DNA of 64,000 nt from Streptomyces alboflavus (lineage in GTDB: Bacteria > Actinomycetota > Actinomycetes > Streptomycetales > Streptomycetaceae). A model generated the notes under the pieces. The model searched no databases. It worked only from the letters and a program-made list of their open reading frames with translations, and was not told where the DNA came from. The first letter of the stretch is position 1, and the number at the start of each line of letters is the position of its first letter. The position numbers and the translations under genes are program-made. The stretch covers positions 1 through 64,000 of the forward strand of contig NZ_JNXT01000036.1 of assembly GCF_000716675.1 (NCBI RefSeq), written 5' to 3'. Of the stretch, positions 47,402 to 56,180 are shown one piece after another.

Positions 47402-47439
47402 GTCCATTACCTTGGACGGTGAAGTCCATGAGCGTGGAC
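47402..47439. promoter_or_regulatory. two GTCCA-N6-TGGAC palindromes
   Basis: Identical palindromic sites with 6-base centres lie at 47402-47417 and 47424-47439, centres 22 bases apart, 45 bases before the exporter start. They look like a tandem operator for a dimer pair; no regulator gene is adjacent. Confidence 0.65.
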
Positions 47440-47483
47440 TGTACGGCTGGTCGTCGCGGCGGCGACGGCGAGAAAGGCGTGGC

Positions 47484-48497
47484 GTGAACATCTCTCGTAC
47501 GGACGGCACGGCGGCGCCCGAGGGCATGGCCGCCGCCGAGGCGCCGGTGACGGTCGGGCAGCCCGAGGTGGCGGGGGCGGCCGAGGGCGCGACCGGCAGC
47601 GGGGGCGCGTCCGGTGGCCCCGGCGGCCGCCGCGCCGCACTCGGACCCGTCGGCCTCGTCCTCGCGGGCTGTGTCTCCGTCCAGTTCGGCGGCGCCATCG
47701 CCGTCAGCCTGATGCCGCGCGCCGGAGCACTCGGCGTGGTCACCCTGCGCCTCTTCTTCGCCGCGCTCGTGCTGCTCGTCATCTGCCGCCCGCGCCTGCG
47801 CGGCCACTCGCGCGCGGACTGGGGCACCGTCCTCGCCTTCGGCGCGACGCTGGCCGCGATGAACGGCCTCTTCTACCAGGCCGTGGACCGCATCCCGCTG
47901 GGCCCGGCCGTCACCCTCGAAGTCCTCGGCCCGCTCGCCCTGTCCGTGATCGCCTCACGCCGCCTGGTGAACATGGTCTGGGCGGGGCTCGCCCTGTGCG
48001 GCGTCTTCCTGCTCGGCGGGGGCGGTGCCGGTGGCTTCGGGGCGCTGGACAAGGTCGGGGTGGCGTACGCGCTGGCGGCGGGTGCGATGTGGGCGACGTA
48101 CATCGTCTTCAGCGCTCGCACGGGCCGCCGCTTCCCGGCGGCGGACGGCCTGGCCCTCGCCATGGCCGTCGCGGCGATCCTCGTCCTCCCCCTGGGCATC
48201 GTCGAGTCCGGCTCGAAGCTCACCGTCCCCAGCACCCTGGGCCTCGCCGCCGCCGTGGCCGTCATGTCCTCGGTCCTGCCCTACACCCTCGAACTCCTCG
48301 CCCTGCGCCGCCTGCCCGCGTCCACGTTCGCCGTGATGATGAGCCTGGAACCGGCCATCGCCGCCGTCGCGGGCTTCTTGATCCTCAGCCAGTCCCTCAC
48401 CCTCGTCGAATCCCTCGCGATCGGCCTGGTCATCGCGGCGAGCATGGGGGCGGTGCGAACGCAGGTCGGGCGAGGCAAGGCGAAGACGGCGCCCTGA
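47484..48497 (+). CDS. EamA/RhtA-type exporter
   Basis: A 337-residue drug/metabolite transporter with ten helices in two EamA repeats and a disordered N-terminal tail of about 50 residues. GPVGLVLAGCVSVQFGGAIA and the IPLGPAVTLEVLGPLALSVI block match the RhtA threonine/homoserine exporter subgroup. Amino acid or related efflux is inferred. GTG 47484 fits AAGG upstream. The paired palindromes at 47402-47439 make it a regulated gene. Confidence 0.85.
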   Translation: MNISRTDGTAAPEGMAAAEAPVTVGQPEVAGAAEGATGSGGASGGPGGRRAALGPVGLVLAGCVSVQFGGAIAVSLMPRAGALGVVTLRLFFAALVLLVICRPRLRGHSRADWGTVLAFGATLAAMNGLFYQAVDRIPLGPAVTLEVLGPLALSVIASRRLVNMVWAGLALCGVFLLGGGGAGGFGALDKVGVAYALAAGAMWATYIVFSARTGRRFPAADGLALAMAVAAILVLPLGIVESGSKLTVPSTLGLAAAVAVMSSVLPYTLELLALRRLPASTFAVMMSLEPAIAAVAGFLILSQSLTLVESLAIGLVIAASMGAVRTQVGRGKAKTAP

Positions 48498-48544
48498 GCC
48501 GGGACTTACCATCGAAGTGCAGCAGCCTGAGCTAACGCACTGGG

Positions 48545-49762
48545 GTGACCGTGAGCAACTGGGCCGACTTGACGAACGGTAAGCGGATCAAGCACCTGCG
48601 GGGCTCGGATCTGACACAGCAGGGGCTCGCCGAGGCCGCAGGACTCTCCCTCGCGCTGATCCAGAAGGCCGAGCAGGACCGGGGCGAGCTGTCTGTCGGT
48701 TCGCTGCTGAAGCTTGCGCACGCCTTGAACACGGACGTGTCCGTGATCCTGGGGCAGCAGGCCCCCCGCCGGGGCATGGACCAGGGCGACCGCGCCGCAC
48801 TGCGACGGCTCTCCGACGCCGTGCACGAGAGCGCCCTCGGCGAATGGGAAGGCATCGAGGACCCGAGCACCGTCGAGGAACTGGGCGAGGCCCGCAATCG
48901 CGCGTGGGACGCCTATTGGGCGAGTGACACGGCGAAGGTGAGCAGTTACGCGTCGAAGGTCCTCATGGAAGGGCAGGTGCGGTACGCCAGTGCCACCGGC
49001 GACGAGCGTGAGCGGCTGGGATCCATCCTGGCCAGCACGTACCGCGTGGCGGCGTCGTGCTCGAACGGATTCGCGCGGCGAGACCTGGCGCTGAGCGCGC
49101 TGACGTCGGCGAAGCACTTGGCGAAGGACGTCGATGACCCCGTGATGACGGCGCTCCTTGAGTCGACGCTGTCATGGATCTACCTGCGCGGCGCCAAGCT
49201 GCCCCGTGCCGTGGCCGTGGCAGAGCGTGCGGCCCTGGCGATCGAGCCGTCGTTCAGCAGCGGGTCCCGCCCGCAACTGCTCGCGTACGGCCGCCTGATG
49301 ATCTCAGCCGCCGTGGCGGCGTCGAGGCACGAGGACGAGAGCGCGGCCGACGACTACATCTCGCAGGCGCACGCGGCGGCGGCGCGGCTCGGCCGGGAAG
49401 AGAAGCTGTACGGAACCAGCTTTGGCCCAACGGCCGCGAAGACCGAGGCCGTTGGGATCCACGTGGCACTGGGGAACTACGGCCGTGCGCTCAAACTCGC
49501 ATGCCAGCCCGACATGAAGAAGCTGCCCGCGTCCATGTCGAAGGTGGCCCGCAACCGCTACAAACTCGACGTCGCCCTCGCGCAGTGCGCCGCCGGACTC
49601 CACGACCAGGCCGGAGACACCCTCGTCGAGGTGGGCCTCGACGCCCCGGAGTGGGTCAGGCACCAGGCGTTGCCCGGCGTCATCGGAAAGCGCCTCGCGA
49701 AGGTGTCCACGGCCCGCGTACGGACCATCAGCGAACTGATCGGCGTACCCCTGATCGCCTGA
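48545..49762 (+). CDS. XRE-family HTH regulator with TPR-like C-terminus
   Basis: A 405-residue regulator. An N-terminal HTH (LTQQGLAEAAGLSLALIQKA) is followed by about 320 residues of helical repeats (for example YRVAASCSNGFARRDLALSA, YGRALKLACQPDMKKL) like those of Streptomyces TPR-type regulators. Start is GTG 48545 or GTG 48551, neither with a clear ribosome binding site. It heads an accessory patch; the resolvase-like gene follows after 94 bases. Confidence 0.82.
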   Translation: MTVSNWADLTNGKRIKHLRGSDLTQQGLAEAAGLSLALIQKAEQDRGELSVGSLLKLAHALNTDVSVILGQQAPRRGMDQGDRAALRRLSDAVHESALGEWEGIEDPSTVEELGEARNRAWDAYWASDTAKVSSYASKVLMEGQVRYASATGDERERLGSILASTYRVAASCSNGFARRDLALSALTSAKHLAKDVDDPVMTALLESTLSWIYLRGAKLPRAVAVAERAALAIEPSFSSGSRPQLLAYGRLMISAAVAASRHEDESAADDYISQAHAAAARLGREEKLYGTSFGPTAAKTEAVGIHVALGNYGRALKLACQPDMKKLPASMSKVARNRYKLDVALAQCAAGLHDQAGDTLVEVGLDAPEWVRHQALPGVIGKRLAKVSTARVRTISELIGVPLIA

Positions 49763-49856
49763 GCCCTACGGAGCGTACGAGTGGGCGCCCGGCAACCTCG
49801 CGCGGTCGTACGCCACATCACTTCACTCCGCGTGATCGCCCGGGCACGCTTTCCGC

Positions 49857-50363
49857 ATGGTCGGCATCGAGAGCGGACAGCAGAGGCAGGGGCGGACGGG
49901 GACCCACCGCACCGAGGGAGAGCTGAGGCGGCGTGCGGGACTCGCCGACGCCGCGGCGGGCGTCGCGCCCGGGGCGGCCGACGTGCCGGCTCGGGCCGCG
50001 AGGATAGAGCGCTTCCGCTGCGTGATCTACCTGTGCGGTGCCGCGCACACGGACATGACGGCGCCCCGCGCGGAGTGCACCGAGTACGCCGAGGCGTTCG
50101 GGTGGGAGATCACGGACGTCATCGAGGAGCACGCGGGGCTGCTGCCGCCGCACGGGCGCCCCGGACTCGGGCGGGCCGTCGCATGCGTCAACTCCCGCAC
50201 GGCGGGAGCGGTGCTCACGGCGTGGCGCTCGATGATCTCGCCGGTCGCGCAGGAATTCGACGAGGTGGCACGCGAGATCGAGCGGGCAGGGGGCTTCCTG
50301 CACGTCAAGGAACCGGCGCGCGGTGGGCCGGGCGGCGTGACGACGGGCAGGGATGCTTCGTGA
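49857..50363 (+). CDS. resolvase-fold-like hypothetical protein
   Basis: A 168-residue protein. After a basic, non-conserved N-terminus, the segment FRCVIYLCGAAHTDM through CTEYAEAFGWEITDVIEE, GRPGLGRAVACV and FDEVAREIERAGGFLHV follows the outline of serine-recombinase catalytic domains. The catalytic Ser after YLC is absent and there is no DNA-binding tail, so it is unlikely to recombine DNA. Its stop overlaps the GTG of the next gene (GTGA), indicating an operon. Confidence 0.6.
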   Translation: MVGIESGQQRQGRTGTHRTEGELRRRAGLADAAAGVAPGAADVPARAARIERFRCVIYLCGAAHTDMTAPRAECTEYAEAFGWEITDVIEEHAGLLPPHGRPGLGRAVACVNSRTAGAVLTAWRSMISPVAQEFDEVAREIERAGGFLHVKEPARGGPGGVTTGRDAS

Positions 50364-50824
50364 ACGTCCACGAGAACAGAGCACTCTCCGACTGGCTGGC
50401 GCACGCCCACCCCGTCCCGGGCCAAGCGCACGCGGAGTGGTCGCACCACGGCATCGCGCTGCTCCCGCTCGGCCGCCGCTTCGACGCGGTGCGCGTCCCC
50501 GCCGAGCGCATCCACGCCGCCGTGGGCAGCGACGAACCGCGGACGGTGGCCGCCTCCCTGGCCGACTGGCTGCACGGTCCCGTGATCCGTGACACCCGCA
50601 GCGGCAGCTGACCGTACTACGTCCTGGTCGCCCCGACCGCCGACTGGGACGGCGCCGAGGAACGCCTCACCACCGGCGTCCACCTCGGCGTTCCGCGCCC
50701 CGGCTCCCTCTCGATGCTCGCGGCCTGGGTGGTCCCGCCCCAGCACCCCGGCAGCCTCTGCGACCCGGCGCACCTGCGGGCCCTGCTCGCGACCGCCGAC
50801 GCCCTGAGGCCGGTCGAACCATGA
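50360..50824 (+). pseudogene. conserved hypothetical gene split by in-frame TGA
   Basis: The frame from GTG 50360 reads 83 codons (ending FDAVRVPAERIHAAVG ... WLHGPVIRDTRSGS), meets TGA at 50609-50611, then continues open in the same frame. The second part starts PYYVLVAPTADWDGAEERLT and ends ALRPVEP before TGA 50822-50824. The two halves together have the size and pattern (GPVIRD followed closely by YYVLV) of a Streptomyces family I recall as one protein of about 155 residues. One substitution (for example CGA to TGA) would explain it. It overlaps its neighbours on both sides by four bases. Confidence 0.7.
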
Positions 50825-51015
50825 GGCCGCCCCGCTTCACCCCGCCCCCACCCGACGATGAGTCGTCCCGCCTCTATGCCGCGTACATGCAGCACCTTCG
50901 CCAGTGCCCGCAGGATCACGTCACGACCCAGTGCGCCGAGGGGACTCGTTTGCGGAGGGCATGGCGCGAGGCGCAAGCCGCCTCCTTGCGGGCCATGCAG
51001 ACGCGCATCACGTGA
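50821..51015 (+). CDS. small Cys-containing protein
   Basis: A 64-residue protein: Pro-rich start, then SSRLYAAYMQHLRQCPQDHV and QCAEGTRLRRAW. The spaced Cys pair and Leu/Arg helix resemble short Streptomyces proteins encoded after the resolvase-like and hypothetical genes. ATGA overlap with the end of the interrupted frame (50821-50824) means its translation may depend on ribosomes reaching there, which the TGA at 50609 would prevent. Function unknown. Confidence 0.6.
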   Translation: MRPPRFTPPPPDDESSRLYAAYMQHLRQCPQDHVTTQCAEGTRLRRAWREAQAASLRAMQTRIT

Positions 51016-51081
51016 AGCACCGTTCTGAGAGACCGGAATACTACGACCGCCCGGTGCCGGGCTCCCCGCACCACCACTTGT

Positions 51082-51107
51082 AGGGTACGGGTACGTACCC
51101 GTACCCT
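51082..51107. promoter_or_regulatory. 26-bp perfect palindrome, toxin-antitoxin operator
   Basis: AGGGTACGGGTAC and its exact complement meet at 51094/51095, giving four GGGTAC half-sites in mirror order. It ends 24 bases before the antitoxin ATG. This is the expected autoregulatory operator for an antitoxin or toxin-antitoxin complex. Confidence 0.75.
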
Positions 51108-51131
51108 CTTGGTGTGGAAAGGAGAGCGTCG

Positions 51132-51389
51132 ATGTCCGATGCCAATGTCCGCATCCCTGAGGAAGCCAAGGATCGTCTCGCGGCGATAGCGGCTGCCGAG
51201 GGCCTGTCGCTGCGCGCGTACCTGGCCCGTCTGGCCGAGACGTTGCTCACCCCGGCTGAGCGGGCCGAGCGGGCCGAGAAGGCCCTGGCCGAGCTGAAGA
51301 GCTGGAACGGCTACGCGCCGACCGCGGCCGAGCAGCGGGACCTGGACGGTGAGCTGGACCGGCGTCTGGCCCGGGTGGCCGCCCGGTGA
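51132..51389 (+). CDS. ribbon-helix-helix antitoxin
   Basis: An 85-residue antitoxin. The RHH fold is at the N-terminus (ANVRIPEEAKDRLAAIAAAE, SLRAYLARLAETLL), and a charged helical tail (AEQRDLDGELDRRLARVAAR) should wrap the toxin. AAGGAG precedes ATG 51132. Its stop overlaps the toxin GTG by four bases. It should bind the 51082-51107 palindrome and neutralise the PIN-like protein. Confidence 0.82.
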   Translation: MSDANVRIPEEAKDRLAAIAAAEGLSLRAYLARLAETLLTPAERAERAEKALAELKSWNGYAPTAAEQRDLDGELDRRLARVAAR

Positions 51390-51766
51390 GCGATGCCATG
51401 CACATCGTCCTGGATGACACGGCGATGGCCGCAGCAGGCAGGGGTAACGTCCTTGCTTCGCGCCTGATCCACCGAGCTCACGCCGAACCCGGCTGGTTCT
51501 TGTATGCCCCGGCATGTGCGCTCGTCGAAGCCGACCGGGCCCGGCCCGGCACGGCCGAACACCTCGCGGCTCTGCCCGGCATCACCGTCCTGGACCTCGA
51601 CTTGCCCGCCGCGTTGGCGGTGGCGCGACAGGAGACCTGGTCCGCGGCGCACAGCCAGTACGCGGCACAGCCGACCGCGGATCGTCCCGACGGTGCCATC
51701 GTGGCCACCACTGCTCCCAGTCGCTGGGCGGGCGAGCCGGTGCGCATTCTGGATCTCACCCCCTGA
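51386..51766 (+). CDS. PIN-domain-like toxin (VapC type)
   Basis: A 126-residue protein with spaced acidic residues of a PIN nuclease: VLDDTAM, ALVEADRA, DLDLPAALAVA and DGAIVATTA. VapC toxins cleave tRNA or rRNA; that activity is inferred from fold and operon position. GTG 51386 overlaps the antitoxin stop. A 38-base palindromic terminator follows 13 bases after its stop, closing a compact two-gene unit. Confidence 0.75.
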   Translation: MSDAMHIVLDDTAMAAAGRGNVLASRLIHRAHAEPGWFLYAPACALVEADRARPGTAEHLAALPGITVLDLDLPAALAVARQETWSAAHSQYAAQPTADRPDGAIVATTAPSRWAGEPVRILDLTP

Positions 51767-51779
51767 CTCACACCACCCT

Positions 51780-51817
51780 GACGGTGCCCCCGGCCAGATC
51801 TGGCCGGGGGCACCGTC
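51780..51817. terminator. 38-bp perfect palindromic terminator
   Basis: GACGGTGCCCCCGGCCAGA is followed directly by its exact complement. It forms an 18-19 base stem with almost no loop, just after the toxin gene. Confidence 0.85.
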
Positions 51818-51912
51818 GTCCCCGGCCTCCCGGCGTCCTCGCCCGCCCAGGCGTACGCCACGCACCGGTGCCACGCCGCTGTGGCCGGAAAGCAACCCGC
51901 CTCGCGAAAAAT

Positions 51913-51930
51913 AACCAAGCACGCTTGCTT
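51913..51930. promoter_or_regulatory. TetR-like palindrome before the catabolic operon
   Basis: AACCAAGCACGCTTGCTT is an imperfect palindrome with a perfect core CAAGC-AC-GCTTG (51916-51927). It lies 60 bases before the first gene of the operon that ends with a TetR gene. Confidence 0.5.
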
Positions 51931-51988
51931 GTTTCTGTTGCCGCTGCCATGCTCCAGGACACGCCGTCGTCCCCGAGGGGAGCGCCCC

Positions 51989-52834
51989 GTGTCCGACGTA
52001 CCCAAAGCCGCGCCCGCATCCGACGCCGCCAGCACCGTCACCGTCGTCCTCGACGACCTCCGCGACGAGAGCGCCGAACTCGACGGTCTCGTCGGGGAGT
52101 TGAGTGCCGAGCGGTGGGCGGTGGACACCCCCGCCGCGGGCTGGACCATCGCCCACCAGATCGCGCACCTCGCCTGGACCGACCAGGCCGCCCTGCTCGC
52201 GGTGACCGACGCCGACGCCTTCGCCGCGCACGCGGCCGTCGCGCTCAAGTCGCCCGACACGTTCGTCGACGACGGCGCCCGGGAAGGGGCCGCGGTGCCA
52301 CCGGGCGAGCTGCTCGCCTCGTGGCGGGAGGGGCGCGAGGCGTTGCAGCGCGCGCTGCGGGCCGCGCCCGCCGGAGCCCGCTTCCCCTGGTACGGGCCGC
52401 CCATGTCCGCCGCCTCCGTGGCGACCGCGCGGATCATGGAGACCTGGGCCCACGGCCAGGACGTCGCCGACACCCTCGGCGTCCGCCGCACCCCCACCGA
52501 CCGCCTCCGGCACGTCGCCCGCATCGGCGTCCGGGCGCGGAACTACGCGTACGCGGTACGCGGACTCACCCCGCCCGCCGAGGAGTTCCGCGTCGAACTC
52601 CGCGCGCCCGGCGGCGACCTGTGGACGTACGGGCCGGAAGACGCGGCCCAGCGCGTCACCGGGCCCGCCCTCGACTTCTGCCTCCTCGTCACCCGTCGGG
52701 TCCATCGCGACGATCTGGCGGTGCGAGCGGAAGGCCCCGACGCCGAGCACTGGCTCACCATCGCCCAGGCGTTCGCGGGCCCGCCGGGAGAAGGCCGGGC
52801 GAGTGCGAAGAGTGCCGAGGAGGGCGGGGCGTGA
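51989..52834 (+). CDS. TIGR03084 family protein (maleylpyruvate isomerase-like)
   Basis: A 281-residue protein with the DinB/MDMPI helical bundle. Metal-site candidates are [10 protein letters not shown] (His) and [12 protein letters not shown] (His/Asp), as in mycothiol-dependent maleylpyruvate isomerases. TIGR03084 is an actinobacterial family of unknown reaction. GTG 51989 has GAGGGGA upstream. It is the first gene of the operon, and its stop overlaps the AtuA-like start (GTGA). Confidence 0.85.
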   Translation: MSDVPKAAPASDAASTVTVVLDDLRDESAELDGLVGELSAERWAVDTPAAGWTIAHQIAHLAWTDQAALLAVTDADAFAAHAAVALKSPDTFVDDGAREGAAVPPGELLASWREGREALQRALRAAPAGARFPWYGPPMSAASVATARIMETWAHGQDVADTLGVRRTPTDRLRHVARIGVRARNYAYAVRGLTPPAEEFRVELRAPGGDLWTYGPEDAAQRVTGPALDFCLLVTRRVHRDDLAVRAEGPDAEHWLTIAQAFAGPPGEGRASAKSAEEGGA

Positions 52835-54576
52835 GCGCCGGGGCCACCGCGCGAGGCGGACGAGGCGCCGCCGACCCGCGCACCCCCCTGCGTATCGGCA
52901 ACGCCTCCGGCTTCTACGGCGACCGCCACACCGCCGTGAAGGACATGCTCACCGGCGGCCCCCTCGACGTCCTCACCGGCGACTACCTCGCCGAGCTGAC
53001 CATGCTCATCCTCGGCAGGGACCGCCTGAAGGACCCGGACCGGGGGTACGCCAAGACGTTCCTGAAGCAGATGGAGGAGTGCCTGGGGGAGGCCGTCGAC
53101 CGAGGCGTGCGGGTCGTCACCAACGCGGGCGGACTCAACCCGGCCGGACTGGCCGAGCAACTGCGGGAGCTGGCGGAACGCCTCGGCCTCGACGTGCGCG
53201 TCGCCCATGTCGAGGGCGACGACCTCGGCCCCCGCTTCCGCGACGCCCTCACCGCCCACGCCTACCTCGGCGGCTTCGGCATCACGGAGGCGCTGCGCGC
53301 GGGCGCCGACGTCGTCGTGACCGGCCGCGTCACCGACGCCGCCCTCGTCACCGGGCCCGCCGCCGCCCACTTCGGCTGGGGCCCCGGCGACCACGACCGG
53401 CTCGCGGGCGCCGTGATCGCTGGGCACATCCTGGAGTGCGGCACCCAGGCCACCGGCGGCAACTACGCCTTCTTCACCGAGTTCGACGCCGGGACGCTGA
53501 TCCGGCCCGGCTTCCCGCTCGCCGAGGTGCACGCCGACGGCTCCTGCGTCATCACCAAGCACGACGGGACGGGCGGGACCGTCGACGTCGGCACGGTCAC
53601 CGCGCAGCTCCTGTACGAGACGTCCGGCGCCCGCTACGCCGGGCCCGACGTCACCGCCCGCCTCGACACCGTCCGCCTCACCCAGGAGGGACCCGACAGC
53701 GTCCGCGTCGACGGCGTGCGGGGCGAGGCGCCGCCGCCCACCCTCAAGGCCGGGCTCACCCGGATCGGCGGGCACCGCAACGAAGTCGTGTTCGTCCTCA
53801 CCGGCCTCGACGTCGACGCGAAGGCCGACCTCGTGCGCGCCCAGATCGAGGACGCCTTCGCACGCTCCAAGTCCCGGCCCGCCGACGTACGGTGGGAACT
53901 CGCCCGCACCGACCGCGCCGACGCCGACACGGAGGAGACCGCCAGCGCCCTGCTGCGGCTCGTCGTGCGCGACCGGGACGCGGACGTGGTGGGCCGCGCC
54001 CTCAGCGGCGCCGCGATCGAGCTGGCCCTCGGCAGCTACCCCGGCTTCCACGTCACCGCCCCGCCCGGCAGGGGCACCCCGTACGGCGTGTTCGAGGCGG
54101 TGCACGTCGACGCGGCCTCCGTACGGCAGGTGGCGGTGACGCCGGACGGGCTGCGCGTGGACATTCCGGCGGCCACGGCGGGCGGGACGCGGGAGTTGGT
54201 CGACGTCGAACCGCCGGAGCTGCCTGAGCCGTTGACGTACGAACGGACCCGGCGGCTGCCGCTCGGGACCGTCGCCGGAGCCCGCAGCGGCGACAAGGGC
54301 GGGGACGCCAACGTCGGCGTGTGGGTGCGCACGGACGACGCCTGGCGGTGGCTCGCCCATCACCTGACCGTCGACAGGTTCCAGAGCCTGGTCCCGGAGA
54401 GCCGCGAGCTGAAGGTGACCCGGCACATGCTCCCCAACCTCCGCGCCCTCAACTTCCACGTCGAGGGCATCCTCGGCGCCGGAGTCGCCTCACAGGCCCG
54501 CTTCGACCCGCAGGCCAAGGGCCTCGGCGAGTGGCTGCGCGCCCGCCACCTCGACATCCCGGAGGTACTGCTGTGA
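52831..54576 (+). CDS. AtuA-family acyclic terpene utilisation protein (DUF1446)
   Basis: A 581-residue protein. [54 protein letters not shown] and [17 protein letters not shown] are typical AtuA/DUF1446 blocks. In Pseudomonas AtuA is needed for citronellol and geraniol use, but its reaction is unknown. The C-terminal 100 residues match the AtuA-like ferredoxin-fold extension. It overlaps both neighbours by GTGA, so its product is made in step with the carboxylase beta subunit. Confidence 0.88.
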   Translation: MSAGATARGGRGAADPRTPLRIGNASGFYGDRHTAVKDMLTGGPLDVLTGDYLAELTMLILGRDRLKDPDRGYAKTFLKQMEECLGEAVDRGVRVVTNAGGLNPAGLAEQLRELAERLGLDVRVAHVEGDDLGPRFRDALTAHAYLGGFGITEALRAGADVVVTGRVTDAALVTGPAAAHFGWGPGDHDRLAGAVIAGHILECGTQATGGNYAFFTEFDAGTLIRPGFPLAEVHADGSCVITKHDGTGGTVDVGTVTAQLLYETSGARYAGPDVTARLDTVRLTQEGPDSVRVDGVRGEAPPPTLKAGLTRIGGHRNEVVFVLTGLDVDAKADLVRAQIEDAFARSKSRPADVRWELARTDRADADTEETASALLRLVVRDRDADVVGRALSGAAIELALGSYPGFHVTAPPGRGTPYGVFEAVHVDAASVRQVAVTPDGLRVDIPAATAGGTRELVDVEPPELPEPLTYERTRRLPLGTVAGARSGDKGGDANVGVWVRTDDAWRWLAHHLTVDRFQSLVPESRELKVTRHMLPNLRALNFHVEGILGAGVASQARFDPQAKGLGEWLRARHLDIPEVLL

Positions 54577-56174
54577 CCGTGCTCGCGTCCGCGCTCGACC
54601 CGGCGAGCCCCGAGTACGCCGACCACCGCGCCGCCATGCTCGCCAAGCTGGCCGAGCTCGACGCCGAGCAGGCCAAGGCGCTGGAGGGGGGCGGCGAGAA
54701 GTACGTCAAGCGCCACCGCGACCGGGGCAAGCTGCTCGCGCGGGAGCGCATCGAGCTGCTGCTCGACCCGGACACGCCGTTTCTTGAGCTGTCGCCGCTC
54801 GCGGCGTGGGGGAGTGAGTATCCGGTCGGGGCGTCCATGGTGACCGGCATCGGAGTCGTGGAGGGCGTGGAGTGTCTGATCACCGCCAACGACCCGACGG
54901 TACGCGGCGGCGCCAGCAACCCCTGGACGCTGAAGAAGGCGTTCCGCGCGCACGAGATCGGGCACGCCAACCGGCTGCCGTCCCTCCACCTGGTGGAGTC
55001 CGGGGGCGCCGACCTGCCGTCGCAGAAGGAGATCTTCATCCCGGGCGGCGCCCTCTTCAAGCACCTCACGCAGGCGTCGGCCGCCGGGATCCCGACGATC
55101 GCCGTGGTCTTCGGCAACTCCACGGCGGGCGGCGCCTACGTCCCCGGCATGTGCGACCACGTGATCATGGTGAAGGAGCGCGCGAAGGTGTTCCTCGGCG
55201 GGCCGCCGCTGGTGAAGATGGCGACCGGCGAGGAGAGCGACGACGAGTCGCTGGGCGGCGCCGAGATGCACGCCCGCACCTCCGGCCTCGCCGACCACCT
55301 CGCCGAGGACGAGCACGACGCGCTCCGCCGGACCCGTCGCGTCGTCGCCCGCCTCAACTGGCGCAAGGCGCACGCCGACCCGGCCGCCCCCGTCGAGCCG
55401 CCGAAGTACGACGCCGACGAACTCCTCGGCGTCGTCCCCGGCGACCTGCGCACCCCCTTCGACCCGCGCGAGGTCATCGCGCGCGTCGTCGACGGCTCCG
55501 ACTTCGACGAGTTCAAGCCGCTGTACGGGACGAGCCTGGTGACGGGCTGGGCGCGCCTGCACGGCTACCCGGTCGGCGTCCTCGCCAACGCCCAGGGCGT
55601 GCTGTTCTCCGAGGAGTCGCAGAAGGCCGCCCAGTTCATCCAGCTCGCCAACCAGCGCGACATCCCGCTGCTGTTCCTGCACAACACCACCGGCTACATG
55701 GTGGGCAAGGAGTACGAGCAGGGCGGCATCATCAAGCACGGCGCGATGATGATCAACGCGGTCAGCAACTCGCGGGTGCCGCACCTGTCGGTCCTCATGG
55801 GCGCCTCCTACGGCGCCGGGCACTACGGCATGTGCGGGCGCGCCTACGACCCCCGGTTCCTGTTCGCCTGGCCGAGCGCCAAGTCCGCCGTCATGGGCCC
55901 GCAGCAGCTCGCGGGCGTCCTGTCGATCGTGGCGCGGCAGTCGGCGGCGGCCAAGGGCAAGCCGTACGACGACGACGCCGACGCGGCGCTGCGCGCGATG
56001 GTGGAGCAGCAGATCGAGTCGGAGTCGCTGCCGATGTTCCTCTCGGGGCGGTTGTACGACGACGGCGTGATCGACCCGCGCGACACCCGCACCGTCCTCG
56101 GCATCTGTCTGTCCGCGCTCCACACGGCTCCCGTCGAGGGCGCGCGCGGCGGCTTCGGCGTCTTCAGGATGTGA
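54573..56174 (+). CDS. acyl-CoA carboxylase beta subunit (carboxyltransferase)
   Basis: A 533-residue biotin-dependent carboxyltransferase of the AccD1/MccB/AtuC branch. Oxyanion-hole glycines are seen in FGNSTAGGAYVPGMCDHVIM and MGASYGAGHYGMCGRAYDPR; LFLHNTTGYMVGKEYE is characteristic of methylcrotonyl-, geranyl- and related 2-enoyl-CoA carboxylases. It moves carboxyl from biotin on the alpha subunit to the acyl-CoA. GTG 54573 overlaps the AtuA stop, with GGAGG upstream. Substrate choice between geranyl and methylcrotonyl cannot be read safely. Confidence 0.92.
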   Translation: MTVLASALDPASPEYADHRAAMLAKLAELDAEQAKALEGGGEKYVKRHRDRGKLLARERIELLLDPDTPFLELSPLAAWGSEYPVGASMVTGIGVVEGVECLITANDPTVRGGASNPWTLKKAFRAHEIGHANRLPSLHLVESGGADLPSQKEIFIPGGALFKHLTQASAAGIPTIAVVFGNSTAGGAYVPGMCDHVIMVKERAKVFLGGPPLVKMATGEESDDESLGGAEMHARTSGLADHLAEDEHDALRRTRRVVARLNWRKAHADPAAPVEPPKYDADELLGVVPGDLRTPFDPREVIARVVDGSDFDEFKPLYGTSLVTGWARLHGYPVGVLANAQGVLFSEESQKAAQFIQLANQRDIPLLFLHNTTGYMVGKEYEQGGIIKHGAMMINAVSNSRVPHLSVLMGASYGAGHYGMCGRAYDPRFLFAWPSAKSAVMGPQQLAGVLSIVARQSAAAKGKPYDDDADAALRAMVEQQIESESLPMFLSGRLYDDGVIDPRDTRTVLGICLSALHTAPVEGARGGFGVFRM

Positions 56175-56180
56175 GGAAAG

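Noticed and set aside
49857..50363. Active serine recombinase
   Set aside because: The catalytic serine and a DNA-binding domain are missing, so only fold similarity is proposed.
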